Part shown: in pieces, positions 50,032 through 62,960 of the stretch
Numbering within the stretch: the stretch's first letter is position 1
Layout: each line of letters opens with the position of its first letter
NCBI GenBank assembly: GCA_029747015.1
Contig: JAKOGI010001264.1
Coordinates: 124,001 to 188,000, forward strand
Direction: 5' to 3'
From: Carnegiea gigantea
Lineage: Eukaryota > Streptophyta > Magnoliopsida > Caryophyllales > Cactaceae
DNA length: 64,000 bases
Notes under the pieces: model-generated
The model's input: the letters and a program-made list of their open reading frames with translations, nothing else
Databases searched by the model: none
Told to the model about the DNA's origin: nothing
Translations under genes and position numbers: made by a program

Positions 50032-52289
50032 TGATACTAACCATTAGAGTTACATGTACAAACTTGCTATTGGCAAGGATCAGGTTCAAAGTTGGAGATG
50101 ATATGAGGTTAGACTTGCGTAGGCATTGCATTGGGTATGTGCTATAAATTATAATGACATTGTATATGTATGACTTGGCAGCGGAGATGAATGAGGGGCG
50201 AGACCACTGTGCAGTGGATATTTTTCAGTGATAGTGAGTGATGACCAATTTTGGTCCGTCACTTATGAATTGCATAATCAGAGGAGATAAGTTATAAAAA
50301 TGGTTTTTGATTATTTTTCTTCTTACTTAGATGGTGTTTTGCCAGAGTAGTGAGTATGCACAAGTTGATGAAGGATTATGTGTAGTTCAATGAAGTGGGT
50401 ATATGTGACTGCTTGAACAATTCATTTCCCTATGAAGAATATAATTATATCCATTAAATGTTTGTAGAAATGCCCCCAAAGGTTATCTTCTCTAGCTTAT
50501 TTTTTTAAGCCTTTTTAATGTCTATATCATGTCTTGATTTCTTTTATGATAGGTCGAACTTGTGTTAACCTTTGCGACTAATTCTAAATGCCTACAATAA
50601 AGGTTCCCTATCAAGGATAGAACTCTTAAGTCTTGAGCAATCCTACTTTGAAGAGAATTAGCTTGTTGGAAATGATATGATGGCTTTGATTCACAAAACC
50701 CAAACGGGCATATGGCTTAGACAATGCCATGGGAACTCTCGATGTGAACTGAACAAAACTATGTTCACACAGGCACATAATTTCAAGAAGGTAGCCGGAT
50801 AAAGAAAGGGCTTAACTAAGCATATGAAGGGATATAATCTTTTCTTTCTATTTGTTTGCCTTTCTTTCAAATTAAATACTGCAACTTAACAGACCTTTGA
50901 CTGTTGTACTCTATTAGAGGAAAGTTGGACAACCTCAGAAATATCAAGGGCATGATATGTTATTAGCCAGATATCCTACCATTTGGCTATTTCTATTTGC
51001 TTAATCTCTCAACCTTCTTCTCCTACCATGTATTGCTTAAGTTGAATAGTTGTGATAATCTAGCTTTACTCTTGTGCAGCTGAAATAGAGTTGTACCTGG
51101 AATCTATCCCAATGAATTCAAATTTGTTTCCTTAGTGTCCTTACTGAGCTGTGATCATCGTGCCATTAATGCAAGTAATAATGTCTGTGTATCCTTCGCA
51201 GGTGTTGAAAGATGGAGAATGTCCCGTGAAATATGGATGTTTTAATTTGTAGACATTGCTTATGCAGGTGCCATTGATGTACAACATTAGTCTTAATTGT
51301 TAAGTGATCATGGATTATATTCTTCTAAAAATTCCCCTTTAAAATCAAAAAAGGGGATTATATGCACATTATATATAAACTACTAAGTATTTATATGGTT
51401 TGCAACCCAAAAAAAAAAAAAAACATTTATATGGTGATGACTTTATATCACCAAATTATTTGTTTTACAAATCTGAATGTCATAACAATTTTTGAGCAAA
51501 TCTATTTCAACTCTCATAATACCATTCACCTAAGCAAGTTAGTTTAAAACATCTTTAAGCTTCTTTTTTTTCCCCCTTTCTAGATGATCATATTTGCCTT
51601 TTTTTTAATCATATATACTTTAAAGTAAGCTTTTCCTTTATATTTTTGGGCATGAAATAAAATATTGCAAATTTATTTCATCCATAAAATTCAGGAAGAA
51701 TCAAAATGCTGAGTGTGTTTGATCTACATGCATAGTTTATTATGCTCAGTCCAACATTTTATATGAAATGCTTTTCAATATAGCTGATGTGTAATGCTCA
51801 CATTTTGCACACACTATTGCTTGGATTGAGTACTTTAATATATGAAATTCACACTTTATGTTACCATTTAATTTTGTTGAAACTTGTCATTTAAATGCCC
51901 TATACATGAGCTTATATTTTCAAGCAAATGAACACTTGAAAGTTTACTCACCTGGTGTGAACATATGAGGACACGATGAGTTTGACATCGATCAAGCAAA
52001 GGTGTGGAAATAAGAATCAGAGCCTTGAGTGTAATAACGTATGTGTGAATTTTGAAGTTATTTGTCAAGTAAAATAATAGAGTTTTGCTTACAAATAAAT
52101 CTTCTTCAAATATTTTCTCTTGATCCATAAGCCATTTGTGGGATGTGTAGATTAATGTCAAATTATAGCAAGCTCATAAAATAAGTCCTCCACTGCCTTT
52201 TCTTCAATTCTATTTTCACTTTTGGTTTTTGCAGAGTCCTAAGTTTGTTGTAGGTCTCACAAATTGGCAAGAGAAGGTATATGGGACGT
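50032..52289. other. Unassigned AT-rich region
   Basis: No recognised gene. At 51200-51252 a CTTCGCAG acceptor-like site precedes a plus-strand frame reading VLKDGECPVKYGCFNL and a stop, which looks like the last exon of some protein, but I found no partner exons. Other frames (51362-51547, 51868-52161) are short and unrecognised. Confidence 0.3.
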
Positions 52290-52500
52290 AGAATCTGTTC
52301 TTTTCGTGGGTAAATTAAGGTAGATAAAAGGATTAAGTACGTTGAAATAGGTTGAGGTGGGTTGAAGTAGGTTGAAGTGAGTTAGATTTTTTTTAATGTG
52401 ATAAATTGAGCTTGGTTAAAATAGTAAAAGTGGGTTGAATTAGGTTGAAGTAGATTGAAGTTGGTATTTTGGAATTTAGCGACGAAAAGAACAGGGCCTT
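52290..52500. mobile_element. MITE of about 210 bp with CTGTTCTTTTCGT ends
   Basis: The left end AGAATCTGTTCTTTTCGT and the complement of the right end AAGGCCCTGTTCTTTTCGTC share 13 identical bases, CTGTTCTTTTCGT. The interior consists of GGTTGAAGTAG-like units. No target duplication is clear. Confidence 0.65.
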
Positions 52501-53860
52501 AATCCAACGACATGTCTCAATTTTACACTTTTTTTAAAACTATTTTTGTGATATTAAATTATAGTACAATTCAGTTTATCTCTTGAATAATAGTGATCTC
52601 AATTTCTTTAGTGTTGTTATTGCTAAACCAAATTATAATTTAGATAAGGATTGCAGGGTTTAATTTTATTTTACTTTAGATTTTTACATATATCAAATCT
52701 CATATCCATAATTCACCATTGTGGAAAACCATTTAAAATTTGATGTTAGTGATATACTCCTATGTAAATAAAAAGTGAAAAGCCAGGTTAATAAAAGAGA
52801 TCTTGGAAAATAATATACAGTACTTTGGAGGTATTAGACAATAATACTATATTTATACTATCAAATTTAAACTTTGATGTACATGCACCGTACTATTAGC
52901 CTGTTTACCATTCATATATCAAAGTCAAGTTCGAATGTATTTTTTTCTATGTAATACAATACTATCACAATGGTATGCAATTACATATGTTTAAATGTAA
53001 GAATTTTTAAGTATATGCAATTGCATATGTTGAACATGCACTTACATCACTGACTAAAAACATCTTTAAAATTGATCTTAGTATAAACAGCAAATAGGTC
53101 CATAATTTCATGCACGCACATCTAAAGTTGAGAGTATTATTGTCTAATGCTCCTAAGGTACATTATATCATCGTCCAAAATTTCTTTAATAAAATTGAAG
53201 TTGTACTATAAAACCACGAGTTGTGCCCATAGATCATTCAAGGGAGGTCAGTTTAGCTTTTTATCATTTCAATTAAACAAAATAACATGATTTGACTCTT
53301 TTAACATATAAATGCTCCGTGCATAGCACAAGTTTACACTAGCAGCTATTCTCAAAAGGCTAATGGAAATAGCCTTTTGAGAAAGAGTTATTTGGGTCCA
53401 AACAGCTCTTCTAAATAGCTCTTCAATCAAACACTAATTTATCTATTTTAACGAGTCAAAATAGTTAAAACCTCCCAAAAAGCTCTTGCAACCAAACACC
53501 CTTTAGTCTTTTTGAAAAATGTAGATCAACAAAAGGCCTATAATTTGATTCAGCATTATAATGGGAAGGTTCGTCTAGTGAATAGCTCATTGAAGAGCTT
53601 TTTTATCCAGACATTAAAAAAAACCCCCAAATTAACTATTTGATTTAGTTGAAAAAATAATTTAAGCGTTCAATTATTTAGTTTGTTGAAAGAGCTTTTT
53701 GGATTTGAAAAGTTAATTTGAAAAAAATTATTTTGAGCTTTTTGGAATGAGCTTTTTAGAAATTAGTTTTTTGTCTCATAATTATGTCACAAGCAACTAA
53801 TTTTTACCAATCATTTTTTTCTTAACGTTGTTAATGTAAATAGCTATCACAAACAGATAT
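52501..53860. other. AT-rich intergenic DNA with a short hairpin
   Basis: A perfect inverted repeat CTCAAAAGGCTA...TAGCCTTTTGAG lies at 53350-53381. GAGCTTTTT-type strings recur between 53390 and 53760, possibly remains of a MITE. No gene is seen. Confidence 0.4.
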
Positions 53861-53870
53861 TACAGCCAGC

Positions 53871-55049
53871 GAGTTTTTAGTTAAACAATTGTCTGAACTT
53901 TTAGGTTCATAAACTTTAGATACCTAAACTTTTTCTATAATTAATCTAAGTACCTGAACTTTTTCAACACTCAATATAGGTGTCTCATTTTTATTAAAAA
54001 AATATATTTTTATATCAAATATATTATTAGTATTATTTTTGTTTTTAAATCAAAAGATACTATTGGCATTATTAACCTGGCTAATCTTTTTCTATCCAAA
54101 AAAACTTGGCCATTTTTTTTAAAAAAGACGTATGAATTTGAAAAAGGCATTCATACTTTAAAAAAAAAGAATTATATTTTGCAATAGTCTAAAACAAAAA
54201 TAATATAATTATACAATAATAGTGATACCATTGAAAACCTAACCATTTTTTTAGCTAATCATCTTCAACTTTTCCTAACCTCTTTTTTAAATTAAAAAAA
54301 AAAAAAGAGCATACAAAGTTGCAACCTTGCCCCACAATGAAGTTACAACATTGTCAATATTCTCTAACATGTAATAAAAGCGAATTCAATTTGTATATAC
54401 ATCCCAAAAATTTTAGATACATTAATTTCTGCTCACATCTAACAGGATTGTAATTTTTCCCCAAAAAAATCATTCTCCATGCATTGAGTCTTCCATAGTT
54501 CTTCAAGAAAACAAACAGAGATGAATTCCATGCTTTATTCAAATGCCAAAAAGTATCTGAGACATGAAAGTTCAAAAAAAAAAAAAAAAGAAAAGAAAAC
54601 ACTAATACTAATGTTAGACTTTCAAGTTTCATGTGTGTTGATGAAAGTGTCCACTATATTATGATTTTTAATAGCGGATCACTTCATAGAATCCCTTTGC
54701 ATCTATCAATGACGAGATGTGAGGGCGGAGAGAAAGTGATGCATAGCCTTTACTACTATTGTATGTTCTCCTGAAGTAAGAGATGATTTTTCTTATTAAA
54801 CCGTATCAAAATTATTTTTATAATTTTTAATGTCTTTTTCTTTTTTTAAAATTATTATATGTTTTTCGAATTTTTTGACATTTAAAAATATTAATAATGT
54901 TTTTTATTTAAAAGTATTTTTTTAATAAAAACGCGGCACCTATATTAAGCTTTGAAAAAGTTCAGGCACTTAAATTAACTGTGGAAAAAGTTCAGGCACC
55001 TAAAGTTTACAAACCTAAAAGTTCAAGCACTTGTTTGACTAAAAAACTC
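53871..55049. mobile_element. Mutator-like non-autonomous element, 1179 bp, long inverted repeats
   Basis: The left end starts GAGTTTTTAGTTAAACAA and the complement of the right end GAGTTTTTTAGTCAAACAA. The two arms stay alignable for about 120 bp through CTGAACTTTTTC and AATATAGGTG. Long arms of this kind plus a 9-11 bp target duplication mark Mutator-like elements; here TACAGCCAGC (53861-53870) and TACAAACAGC (55050-55059) match at 8 of 10. The interior is AT-rich; 54354-54632 (minus) is open but unrecognised. Confidence 0.82.
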
Positions 55050-56069
55050 TACAAACAGCAAATAGCTAATAGGTAACAACTAGTACATTTAGTTTTTAAG
55101 ACTGATAGTTAAAAGTATTTCCCAAACATCCCTGAAAATCAGTCTCATCTAGATGCTTGACGAAAATAGACCTGCAAAAAGCCTAGGCCATATTTAATTT
55201 CTTGGGGGCCTCCCGCCCCAAAATTTTAGCATGAGCAATAATTTGCATTCATCTGCAACTTCCGCTATCGTGTTGACTGAGGCTGTACTTGAGTTGAGCT
55301 AAATTCGAGCTTACTAGGATTGAAGCTCTACTCATGAGCTTCTATTTAAGGTCAAGTTTGACCTGCCCAAGGCTCAACCCTAAGCTCGGCTCATTAAAAG
55401 TTGGAGCCTGAGCTCGGCTCATCATAAGCTCACCAGCTTATTATGTTTCTTTGAGGCTACCTTTTTCATGCTTCACAATTTTTTTTGGATAGTGATTGCC
55501 ACAATTTAGATAGTTACTATACTAATTAACCACAAAAACTTGAGCTTATGTGCGATTCATTTTTTCCACCTCAAAAACCATAATATAAATGCTTATATAA
55601 AAATAATATAAAACTAAAACAAAGCTTTTGATAATCAAACACAAACCACTAGTTTGTTACCTAATGTCGATGCAAACTTATTTGGTCCTCCTACAACTGA
55701 AACAATTATGAAATGCAAATCATGAGTTTTGAAATCTAATAATCACAAACCCAATCAGAAGTCCATATCATTGTAATAGATAATAACATCTTCCATTCAT
55801 TATAATGATTAGAATCTTCATTCTAAACTTCTGAATTCCAGTGTAGCCAAATGACATCAAAGTGGGCATGTTAATCCTTCATTAGACATTGGCAATATGA
55901 GTTGCCTAGGTTGGTCATTCTCTTTGGATGTCTGCAAAAGAGGGGGGAAACAAAGAAAACTTACAACAAAATCATTTAGCAAGAATTTTTATCTTAATTT
56001 AAATTTACTTTGGCAAAAAATACCTCCTCCTCCTCCTTCTTCTTCTTCTTCTTCTTCTTCTTCTTTTTT
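55050..56069. other. Intergenic DNA with GAGCTCGGCTCA repeats and (CTT)n
   Basis: 55270-55440 holds several GAGCTCGGCTCA and GAGCTT units, seen in many plant MITEs. 56025-56064 is a CTC/CTT triplet run. No gene is seen. Confidence 0.45.
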
Positions 56070-58170
56070 GTGACACCATGTAGATGGCAAAGCCAATCAC
56101 CTACAAAGATCAAGAGTTTTAACATTTTAAGGATCTAATGAGCGATAATATTGATCAATCATTCTACCTCCAGCACTAAATGTTAAGGAAGAATATCAAC
56201 AATTATTTGACATAAAACACCCTACTTTTCTTGACATTGTTTCCACTAGCTTAGAATATAAAAAAAGGTTTTATCATTGTCATTGTATAACTACCTTTCT
56301 CAAAATACAAGGCTAAATTGAATTTTCTAGTTATACTACTTTTTGAGTAGCCATTTATTGCAAGAGCAAGCTCACTGGATCCATTGTATTGTTTTACACA
56401 ATAGATCTTGCCTCACTTTCTCCAGCATCCTCTGTACAAGAACCCATTTCATTAGCATATTTAGTATGACGCTCATATAATGTATCCCTCACCTTTTTAA
56501 TACTCTATTGAACTTCATGTGGATACAAACATGGTAAGGTTAACTCAATAGACCCCATTTTTAGTCTAGGATCTAACACAGCTGCTGTAGACCTGAATAA
56601 GTTTCATTCACTCCAATATTTATGAAATTTATCCTTCATGTTAAGTCCTTGCCAAGGAACAAATGAAATCATTTGCTAAAAACTAGAGCTTGTCCAACAT
56701 CTCTTTTATTGTCCTATTATATGAAAGAGACAGATTAGATGTTGGATATTCTGATGCAGAAATAATATCAATGGCAAACTTAAAAGCTTTCAAAATTAGA
56801 ATCAATTTTTGCACATTATCCCAACCTTCATCACTAGGAAGGGATTCTTAACTAGGATCTCGCCCAGCATATCTCGGGAATTCATCCTTGAACTTGAATG
56901 CAGCTGTCAACTTCTCATAGGTAGAATTCCATCACATCTTATATTTAAGAACTAACTTTTTATGAGATATTTACAAGTATTCGACAATTTCAGTAAATTG
57001 TTTCATTCTTGCCTCACTTGCAGTTATATAGTCCACATCATCATGAATATCTTCATTGACATCTTTTATCTTAAAGACAATGCTGAATCATAATGTTGAA
57101 AATGCGAACCACACATCCAACATAAAATAATTTACCTCCATAGGGGAACTTCTTACTTCTTATGATGGCGTTTTTCATGATCTCTATGCAATTATCACTA
57201 GTTGCAGTATTATCAACCGACACAATGAACACCTATAGTATAAAATTAAACATCACATTCAAAAATGATATAAAGAATTGTAAATAAAAATATAAAGTTA
57301 AATGTTTAAGAGAGAGGAATCAAAACTTTTTCGCAATTTCCTATTCTCTTAAGCTCTTCAAGATGGCATTTGTTATGTACATCCCACATCGAGGAGGAGG
57401 TAGGTGAACAAAACTTAAGAAATGCTTATGTAACTTTCAGTTAGTATCAATCGAATAGTCGGCGACAACCATGTATTCAACTTTTTGATGTTCACATCTC
57501 CATAAATTGATAGTTACGGAAACCTATTCAACATTTCTTGAGGTCGTTTTCATCTTCTTCTTTTCATTGTCACAAACTTACGTGCAATCTATTTTTCCAT
57601 TTTCTTGTGATACATTTTTCCATTCAGGATGAGCTTCTTCCATCATCAAACTGAAGCCTTTTTCTCCCAAAATAGAAAATGAATGATCATGCATGAGAAT
57701 CTAATGTGGTGCACCTTCCCTTAGCTTGGTCATATCAAACTTGTCATCACCATAAGGAGAGATCAATTGAGCACCAATAGCATCAGACTCATCAATAGCC
57801 ACAAAGCTAATTCTTTTCTTTTTTTTTCATTTTTTACGTTCTACTTTTTTTTTTCCATACATTTACCTATGTGTCTTTTCCAATGAGTTGTTGCTCATTC
57901 TTTGGGATATGTAAAATATTGATTGTAATGCTTACATTTGGCCTCCTGAGGCAAACCGTTAACCACATTGATTACCATATCGTCCCAACTATTGATGTTC
58001 TCTATATCTTTTTCGCTTATAAATTATTCGAACCATCTTTCCCTTATTCTTCTACTGAGTCATGAGAGAGATGTACAATATCTTTTGGATTTTCTCTTCA
58101 TTGTCCATATTCTCCCATAACATATTAATTTCCTTTGAAGCCGATAAATTCGCATGATGTGCTGACATTT
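56070..58170 (-). pseudogene. Relic hAT transposase (BED zinc finger, ricesleeper type)
   Basis: With frameshifts and stops ignored, the minus strand gives a full hAT transposase in order. It runs from a start near 58170 (MSAHHANLSASKEINMLWEN) through a BED finger at about 57.93-57.86 kb (CKHYNQYFTYPKE; the second Cys is Tyr), HDHSFSILGEKGFSLMMEEA, VSVTINLWRCEHQKVEYMVV and FVHLPPPRCGMYITNAIL to VDNTATSDNCIEIMKNAI. Then come LPSDEGWDNVQKLILILKAF, MKDKFHKYWSE and AAVLDPRLKMGSIEL, and the C-terminal dimerisation string FSAGGRMIDQYYRS (56130-56185). Catalytic cut-and-paste transposition would be its role; it cannot be made from this copy. Its terminal repeats were not found. Confidence 0.88.
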
Positions 58171-58329
58171 TTACACTCCTATCCACAAAATGTATGCATA
58201 TTAATGTGCACAAATAATTTTACTTAACTCATAACAACTTCACCCATTGCAATAATCTGAAGATCAACAAGGTATTATTAGTGAGGGTTGTGGAAAGTTA
58301 ATAGGCAAAAGGACATAGACAGAGTGAAA

Positions 58330-60110
58330 AGGTGATGAACTCGGAGGCATGAACGTCTTATGACTTTCCATAGCATCACAAAAGATGAAATTGCAGAGGC
58401 CTTAAGAAAGATGAAGACGAAAAAAGCAGTTGGGTCAGCTGTATACCCATGGAAATATGAAAATGTTTGGGTGATAAAGGGCTTAATTAGTTAACTAGGT
58501 TATTTAATGTCATATGTCAGACCGTAAAGATGCAAGACGAGTGGAGAAATAGTACTATTACCCCTTTACATGAAAACAAGGGTGACGTTCAAAATTGCAA
58601 CAACTACAGAGGTATCAAGTTGCTTAGTCATACTGTGAAACTATAGAAAATGGTCGTTGAAAAGAGGTTAAGGAGGGAACCTTGATTTCTGAGAACCAGT
58701 TTGGATTTATGACATAAAGATCAACTACATAAGATGTACATCTTATAAGAAGGCTCATCAAATTTTACAGGGATGGGTTTAAGGATCTGCACATGGCATT
58801 CATCGATCTAGAGAATGCTCATGATAGAGTACCTAAAGAAGTGCTTTAGAGCTGATTGGAGAAGAAATACATACATTTTGATAACAGTAAGGACATTAGA
58901 GATACGAGAGGGCTAGGATAAGGCTGAGGATGATTGGAGGAGACAAAGAGGACCTTTTTTTTTATAAATATTAAGTTGCATCAAGGATTTGCTTAAAGCC
59001 ATTCTATTTTTACAATTGTTATGGATGAGATCGCAAAAGATATTCAGGATGAGCTACCATGGTGTATATTATTTGCTAATGATATAATCTTAGTAGACAA
59101 GACTAGAGATGGAGTTAACATTAAGTTAGAAAAATGGAGGGATACTTTAGAGTCTAAAGGATTTAAACTGAGCAAGACAAAGATCAAGCATTTGGAATGT
59201 AAGTTTAGCAAAGGGGAAGAAGAATTAGTTTGGGACATCACCATTTGCAACACAGCGATACCAAAAGTTGAGAGGTTTAAATACTTGGATTCGATCATAC
59301 AAGGCAATGGAGAGATTGACGACAACATTGGTCACCGCATAAGGGTAGAACAGCAAAAATGGAGGTGTGCATTTAGAGTGTGATGTGATAAGAAGATCCT
59401 AGTATAACTAAAGGAAATATCTATAGTAACGTGATTCAACTGACATTATTATAATGGACAATATTAGGAGTGAAGTTATCAGAGAGAAGGTAGGAGTGGC
59501 ACCTGTAGAGGATAAAATGAGGGAAGTAAGACTTAGCTAGTTTGGTCACATTAAGAGGAAAGATGTAAATGCACTTGTGTGGATATGTGAACAGGATTGA
59601 CATTTCGGACTATAAGAGCGGTAGAAGAAGACCTAAGAAGAATTGGAATGAGTTGATTAGTCGACATATGATACATGTAGGACTTATGGAGCATATGACT
59701 CAGGATAGGAATTTTTTGAGGTCTAGAATCAGAGTGGTAGATCTCAAATAGTTACACAACTTTACCTCTATTTTAGCCATTTAGCTCACAAGGGTTGCCG
59801 TCTATATTGTGTACTATGTGTATTTTGTTATTTATTTTATTTCTTGGCATTGGATTGAACATTGCTTACTAGATTTATTTTATTTTATCTATTTACCTTT
59901 CGTCTCTTTCCTTTCTCTAATGTTTTTAGTTTTGGTTTTGTTACAAAGGATTTTCAATTCAACGAAACGTTTTCTTTTTTTTTTGTGAGCTTCGTGGAAT
60001 AAGTCTCCTTACCCATATGAGTCCTCGTAGAGGTAAGACTATCTACATTTGGATCTCCCCAGAACCTACAAAAGCGAGACCCATATTAGGAGGAGTAGTT
60101 GTTGTTGTGT
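58330..60110 (+). mobile_element. RTE-clade LINE, 3' part, degenerate
   Basis: The plus strand reads ALRKMKTKKAVGSAVYPWKY, QDEWRNSTITPL and GDVQNCNNYRGIKLLSHTVK. From 59021 an open frame gives PWCILFANDIILVDKTRDGV, LESKGFKLSKTKIKHLECKF and VERFKYLDSIIQGNGEIDDN, typical of plant RTE non-LTR retrotransposons. The frame 59569-59751 is the usual C-terminal end (RRRPKKNWNELISRHMIHVG). The family's FADD catalytic box is FAND here, so the second Asp pair is damaged in addition to several stops. The 3' end at about 60095-60110 is a short TTGTTGTTG tail, as expected for RTE. The 5' half with the endonuclease is absent. Confidence 0.88.
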
Positions 60111-60129
60111 GGAGTATTTGACTACGCCA

Positions 60130-60620
60130 TTAATGTTGCAAGCTCAAAGAAAATGTTTTAGATTGTGTCTCCATTGAAGAATCTTAAGTTGGTTCTTTTT
60201 TGTTTTGCTGATGACTTGATAATATTTTGGGAATAACCAAATCATGGGTATATTTGAATGGAGTTACCGCTACTACTAAGAATCATATCTTGCACAGGTC
60301 TAGCTTTTCTCCTAGAACTTTTCCTATGAAGTGTCTAGGATTGCCATTATCTCTTACTAACTGCAATAATGCAAAATGTCATAAATTGGAATGAACTAGG
60401 CTAGGTTATATACTTTAGCAACAAGGCTTGTCTCTTAGGTAGCCAAAGTGCAAAATTGTTAACTCCCTCTTGCTTTCAATGCCATCATATTGGTCTTCTC
60501 TCTCCTTGCTATCACAAACAGTTTTAAAATCATATTGGAAAGTTGTGTAGAAGCTTCCTTTGAGGCGATGGTGACACGAAATTATTCTCTCTTTGTTAGT
60601 TTGGAAATATGGGATAAACC
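60130..60620 (+). pseudogene. L1-type LINE fragment (end of reverse transcriptase)
   Basis: The plus strand reads KLVLFCFADDLIIF (RT motif C), then FPMKCLGLPLSLTNCNNAKC and LSMPSYWSSLSLL, the thumb-proximal region of plant L1 ORF2. Both ends are missing, frames shift, and only about 0.5 kb remains. It lies directly after the RTE tail. Confidence 0.75.
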
Positions 60621-60659
60621 TAGGAAGCAATACTAGAAATACACTACATAGTGAAGAAA

Positions 60660-62109
60660 TTTAGGTTTGTATTTTCAGGAAATTAAGACAAAATGACAAT
60701 GGAATTAGTGATGGAACAACTTTCTAATGCTGAATTTAGCAAAATGATGTATTTGATGATGTATTAAGGACACATAACAACATAATACTGTTTTAAAAAA
60801 GTGCAATTTTATTTTGTTTTAGCTGAGTAGTTTCTGCTATAAGCACATGTAGATGAGGCGAGTGTTCACCTATGGCTTCAACCCATGAGCCTCATTGAAA
60901 CCATCATTTGCTGCCCTCTCCTCCATCTTCCCATCAGCATCTACAGCCTCATTTTTTAGGTTTGCTGCCTCTCTCCTCTCTCCTTATAGGTTACATCTAG
61001 GGTTTTTTTTGTTTTAATAAAAAAATTGAATATTTTAGAGAAATTTGTTGTATATTATTCTTCATTGTGACTGCAACTAAAGTAGATAATATGAAAATAC
61101 GTGAGTAATTTGTATAATTTAGGTTGTTTATGCCATAATTTGACATTGTTATTTGATTTAAGTTGGAATGAATTTAAAGGTCTTGAATTGAGATTATGTG
61201 CCTTAAGTTTTATAATACAAGTTGCTTGTGCCACAAGTTGAAGTTATGTACTTAGTTTTGTTGTAGGCTTTGAATTGAAATTCCCGAAGTTGTATAATAC
61301 GGGTTGTTTGTGCCATAAGTTGAAGCTATATGTGCTTAATTGTGTTGTAAGATTTAAATTGAGGAGTCCATAAGTTAGAAGTTATGATGTTGGGCTCTTG
61401 GTAGGTTAAGATGTCGTATTCATGGTTTGTTAAGTTGTGTGATTAAGTTTAAAGTTATACTAATCGTTAGTGTTAGGTTCTTGGTAGCAAATAGACATTA
61501 GATTCTTGACTAATGTTGATATTTGAATTGACAAGGGTGTGTGTGTTTAGAGTTCTTGTCACTTAAATTTGCTAATTAAACTTATTAAGTGCAAGCAGAA
61601 TATAGTTAGATTAAAAGTTCTTTTATTTCCTAGTTTGTGATATATATGCTTTTGTTTATTTGGGGTTAATGAAGTTCATGGTTTGCTATGGTTTAATGCT
61701 TCTATTTTTATATTATGAATGCAATTGTACATTGCACGCCTTTTTTTTCATTTTGTTAATTTATTCTGTATCTAAATTTTGATTTGTACATATAAATAAG
61801 TGATCAAGCAGGGAGACTAAGAAAGTTGGAAGTATTGGAAAGAAAATGGAAGCTCATAAGAAGGGAAAAAAAAGAAAAGGAAACTGCTTATGTTGTTGCT
61901 GTCATTGTCATATTGACATGAAGTTTCACAAAGTATGCCAAGTTTTCTTCTTAAACTATATATGTGAATGTGTGTGACTGTGTGACTGTATTAAGTCAAT
62001 ATTTTTATTTGTATGCATTATTATTTATGTTACAATATGTTGAAGTAATAGTTATTATTAATGCTAATAATATTGAATATTATTTATATGGACAATTGTT
62101 TAATTCTAA
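60660..62109. other. Intergenic DNA without a recognised gene
   Basis: Units such as GTTTGTGCCATAAGTTGAAG recur in diverged form between 61110 and 61400. Otherwise AT-rich; nothing identifiable. Confidence 0.4.
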
Positions 62110-62960
62110 ATAAAATATAGTATTAGCGGCCCTTTGCATCATAGATGGATGTATCACATATTGCTCTCTCGAAAAATTGGGTACAAATAGGAGTTTTTAG
62201 ATGGGTTTCATGAGTTTGATTAATATGTAAGAAATCAACATGAGTTTATTACTAACTAACAATGTAGATGTCCATGTCATAAATGCCAAAACTGGAAGTA
62301 CAAAGAACTCGATGAAGTCAAGTTGCACCTTTATCAATATGATTTCATTCTAGACTATTGGTATCGGACATGTCATGGAGAAGTTGAGCCTAAATACTAT
62401 GAGGATGATGGGTACGGCATACAACGTGTATAATGAAAGTGCACCATTTGAATGAAATATGTCGAAGTTGAAGCAAGTGTTGATTGTATCGATGACATGG
62501 TCATAGATGCCATGATGACAAATCAAAGGTCATCAAATGAGCATCCAAACACCAATATCCAATCCTTTTTGTGAATGGTTGAGGCTGTACAACAACCTTT
62601 ATGAGAACGAAGTGATACTTGCATTGAGCTATCTACAACGATTAGATTGTTGAGTATCAAACTTGATTACAACATGCCTCCGGATTGCTTCAATGAAGTT
62701 ATGTAACTACTGAAGGAGATATTTCCTTGTGGTAATCATGCTCCTAATGTCCTTGTCGTAATTGTGCTCCTTATGACATCTATAAAGCAAATAATGGATG
62801 TACAAAAAATTATTAAAGACCGTATGTTGTTCTAGAAAGAGGACATTATTCTAGATGCATACAAATTTTATAGTTATGCAAGATGGAAATGTCAAAGGTC
62901 AAAACAATAAAAACAACTGAGGATTTCATATGCAAGGATACATTGCGAATAATTTACTTT
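62110..62960 (+). pseudogene. En/Spm (CACTA) transposase-associated fragment
   Basis: With frameshifts ignored the plus strand reads CRCPCHKCQNWKYKELDEVK, HLYQYDFILDYWYRTCHGE, the zinc-like CxCxKC and HGE motifs of the CACTA transposase-associated domain (PF13963). It continues with LDYNMPPDCFNEVM, LLKEIFPCGNHAPN and WKEDI.LDA.KF-like text at about 62.84 kb, matching the start of the TNP2 transposase. No terminal CACTA repeat is seen. Confidence 0.72.
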
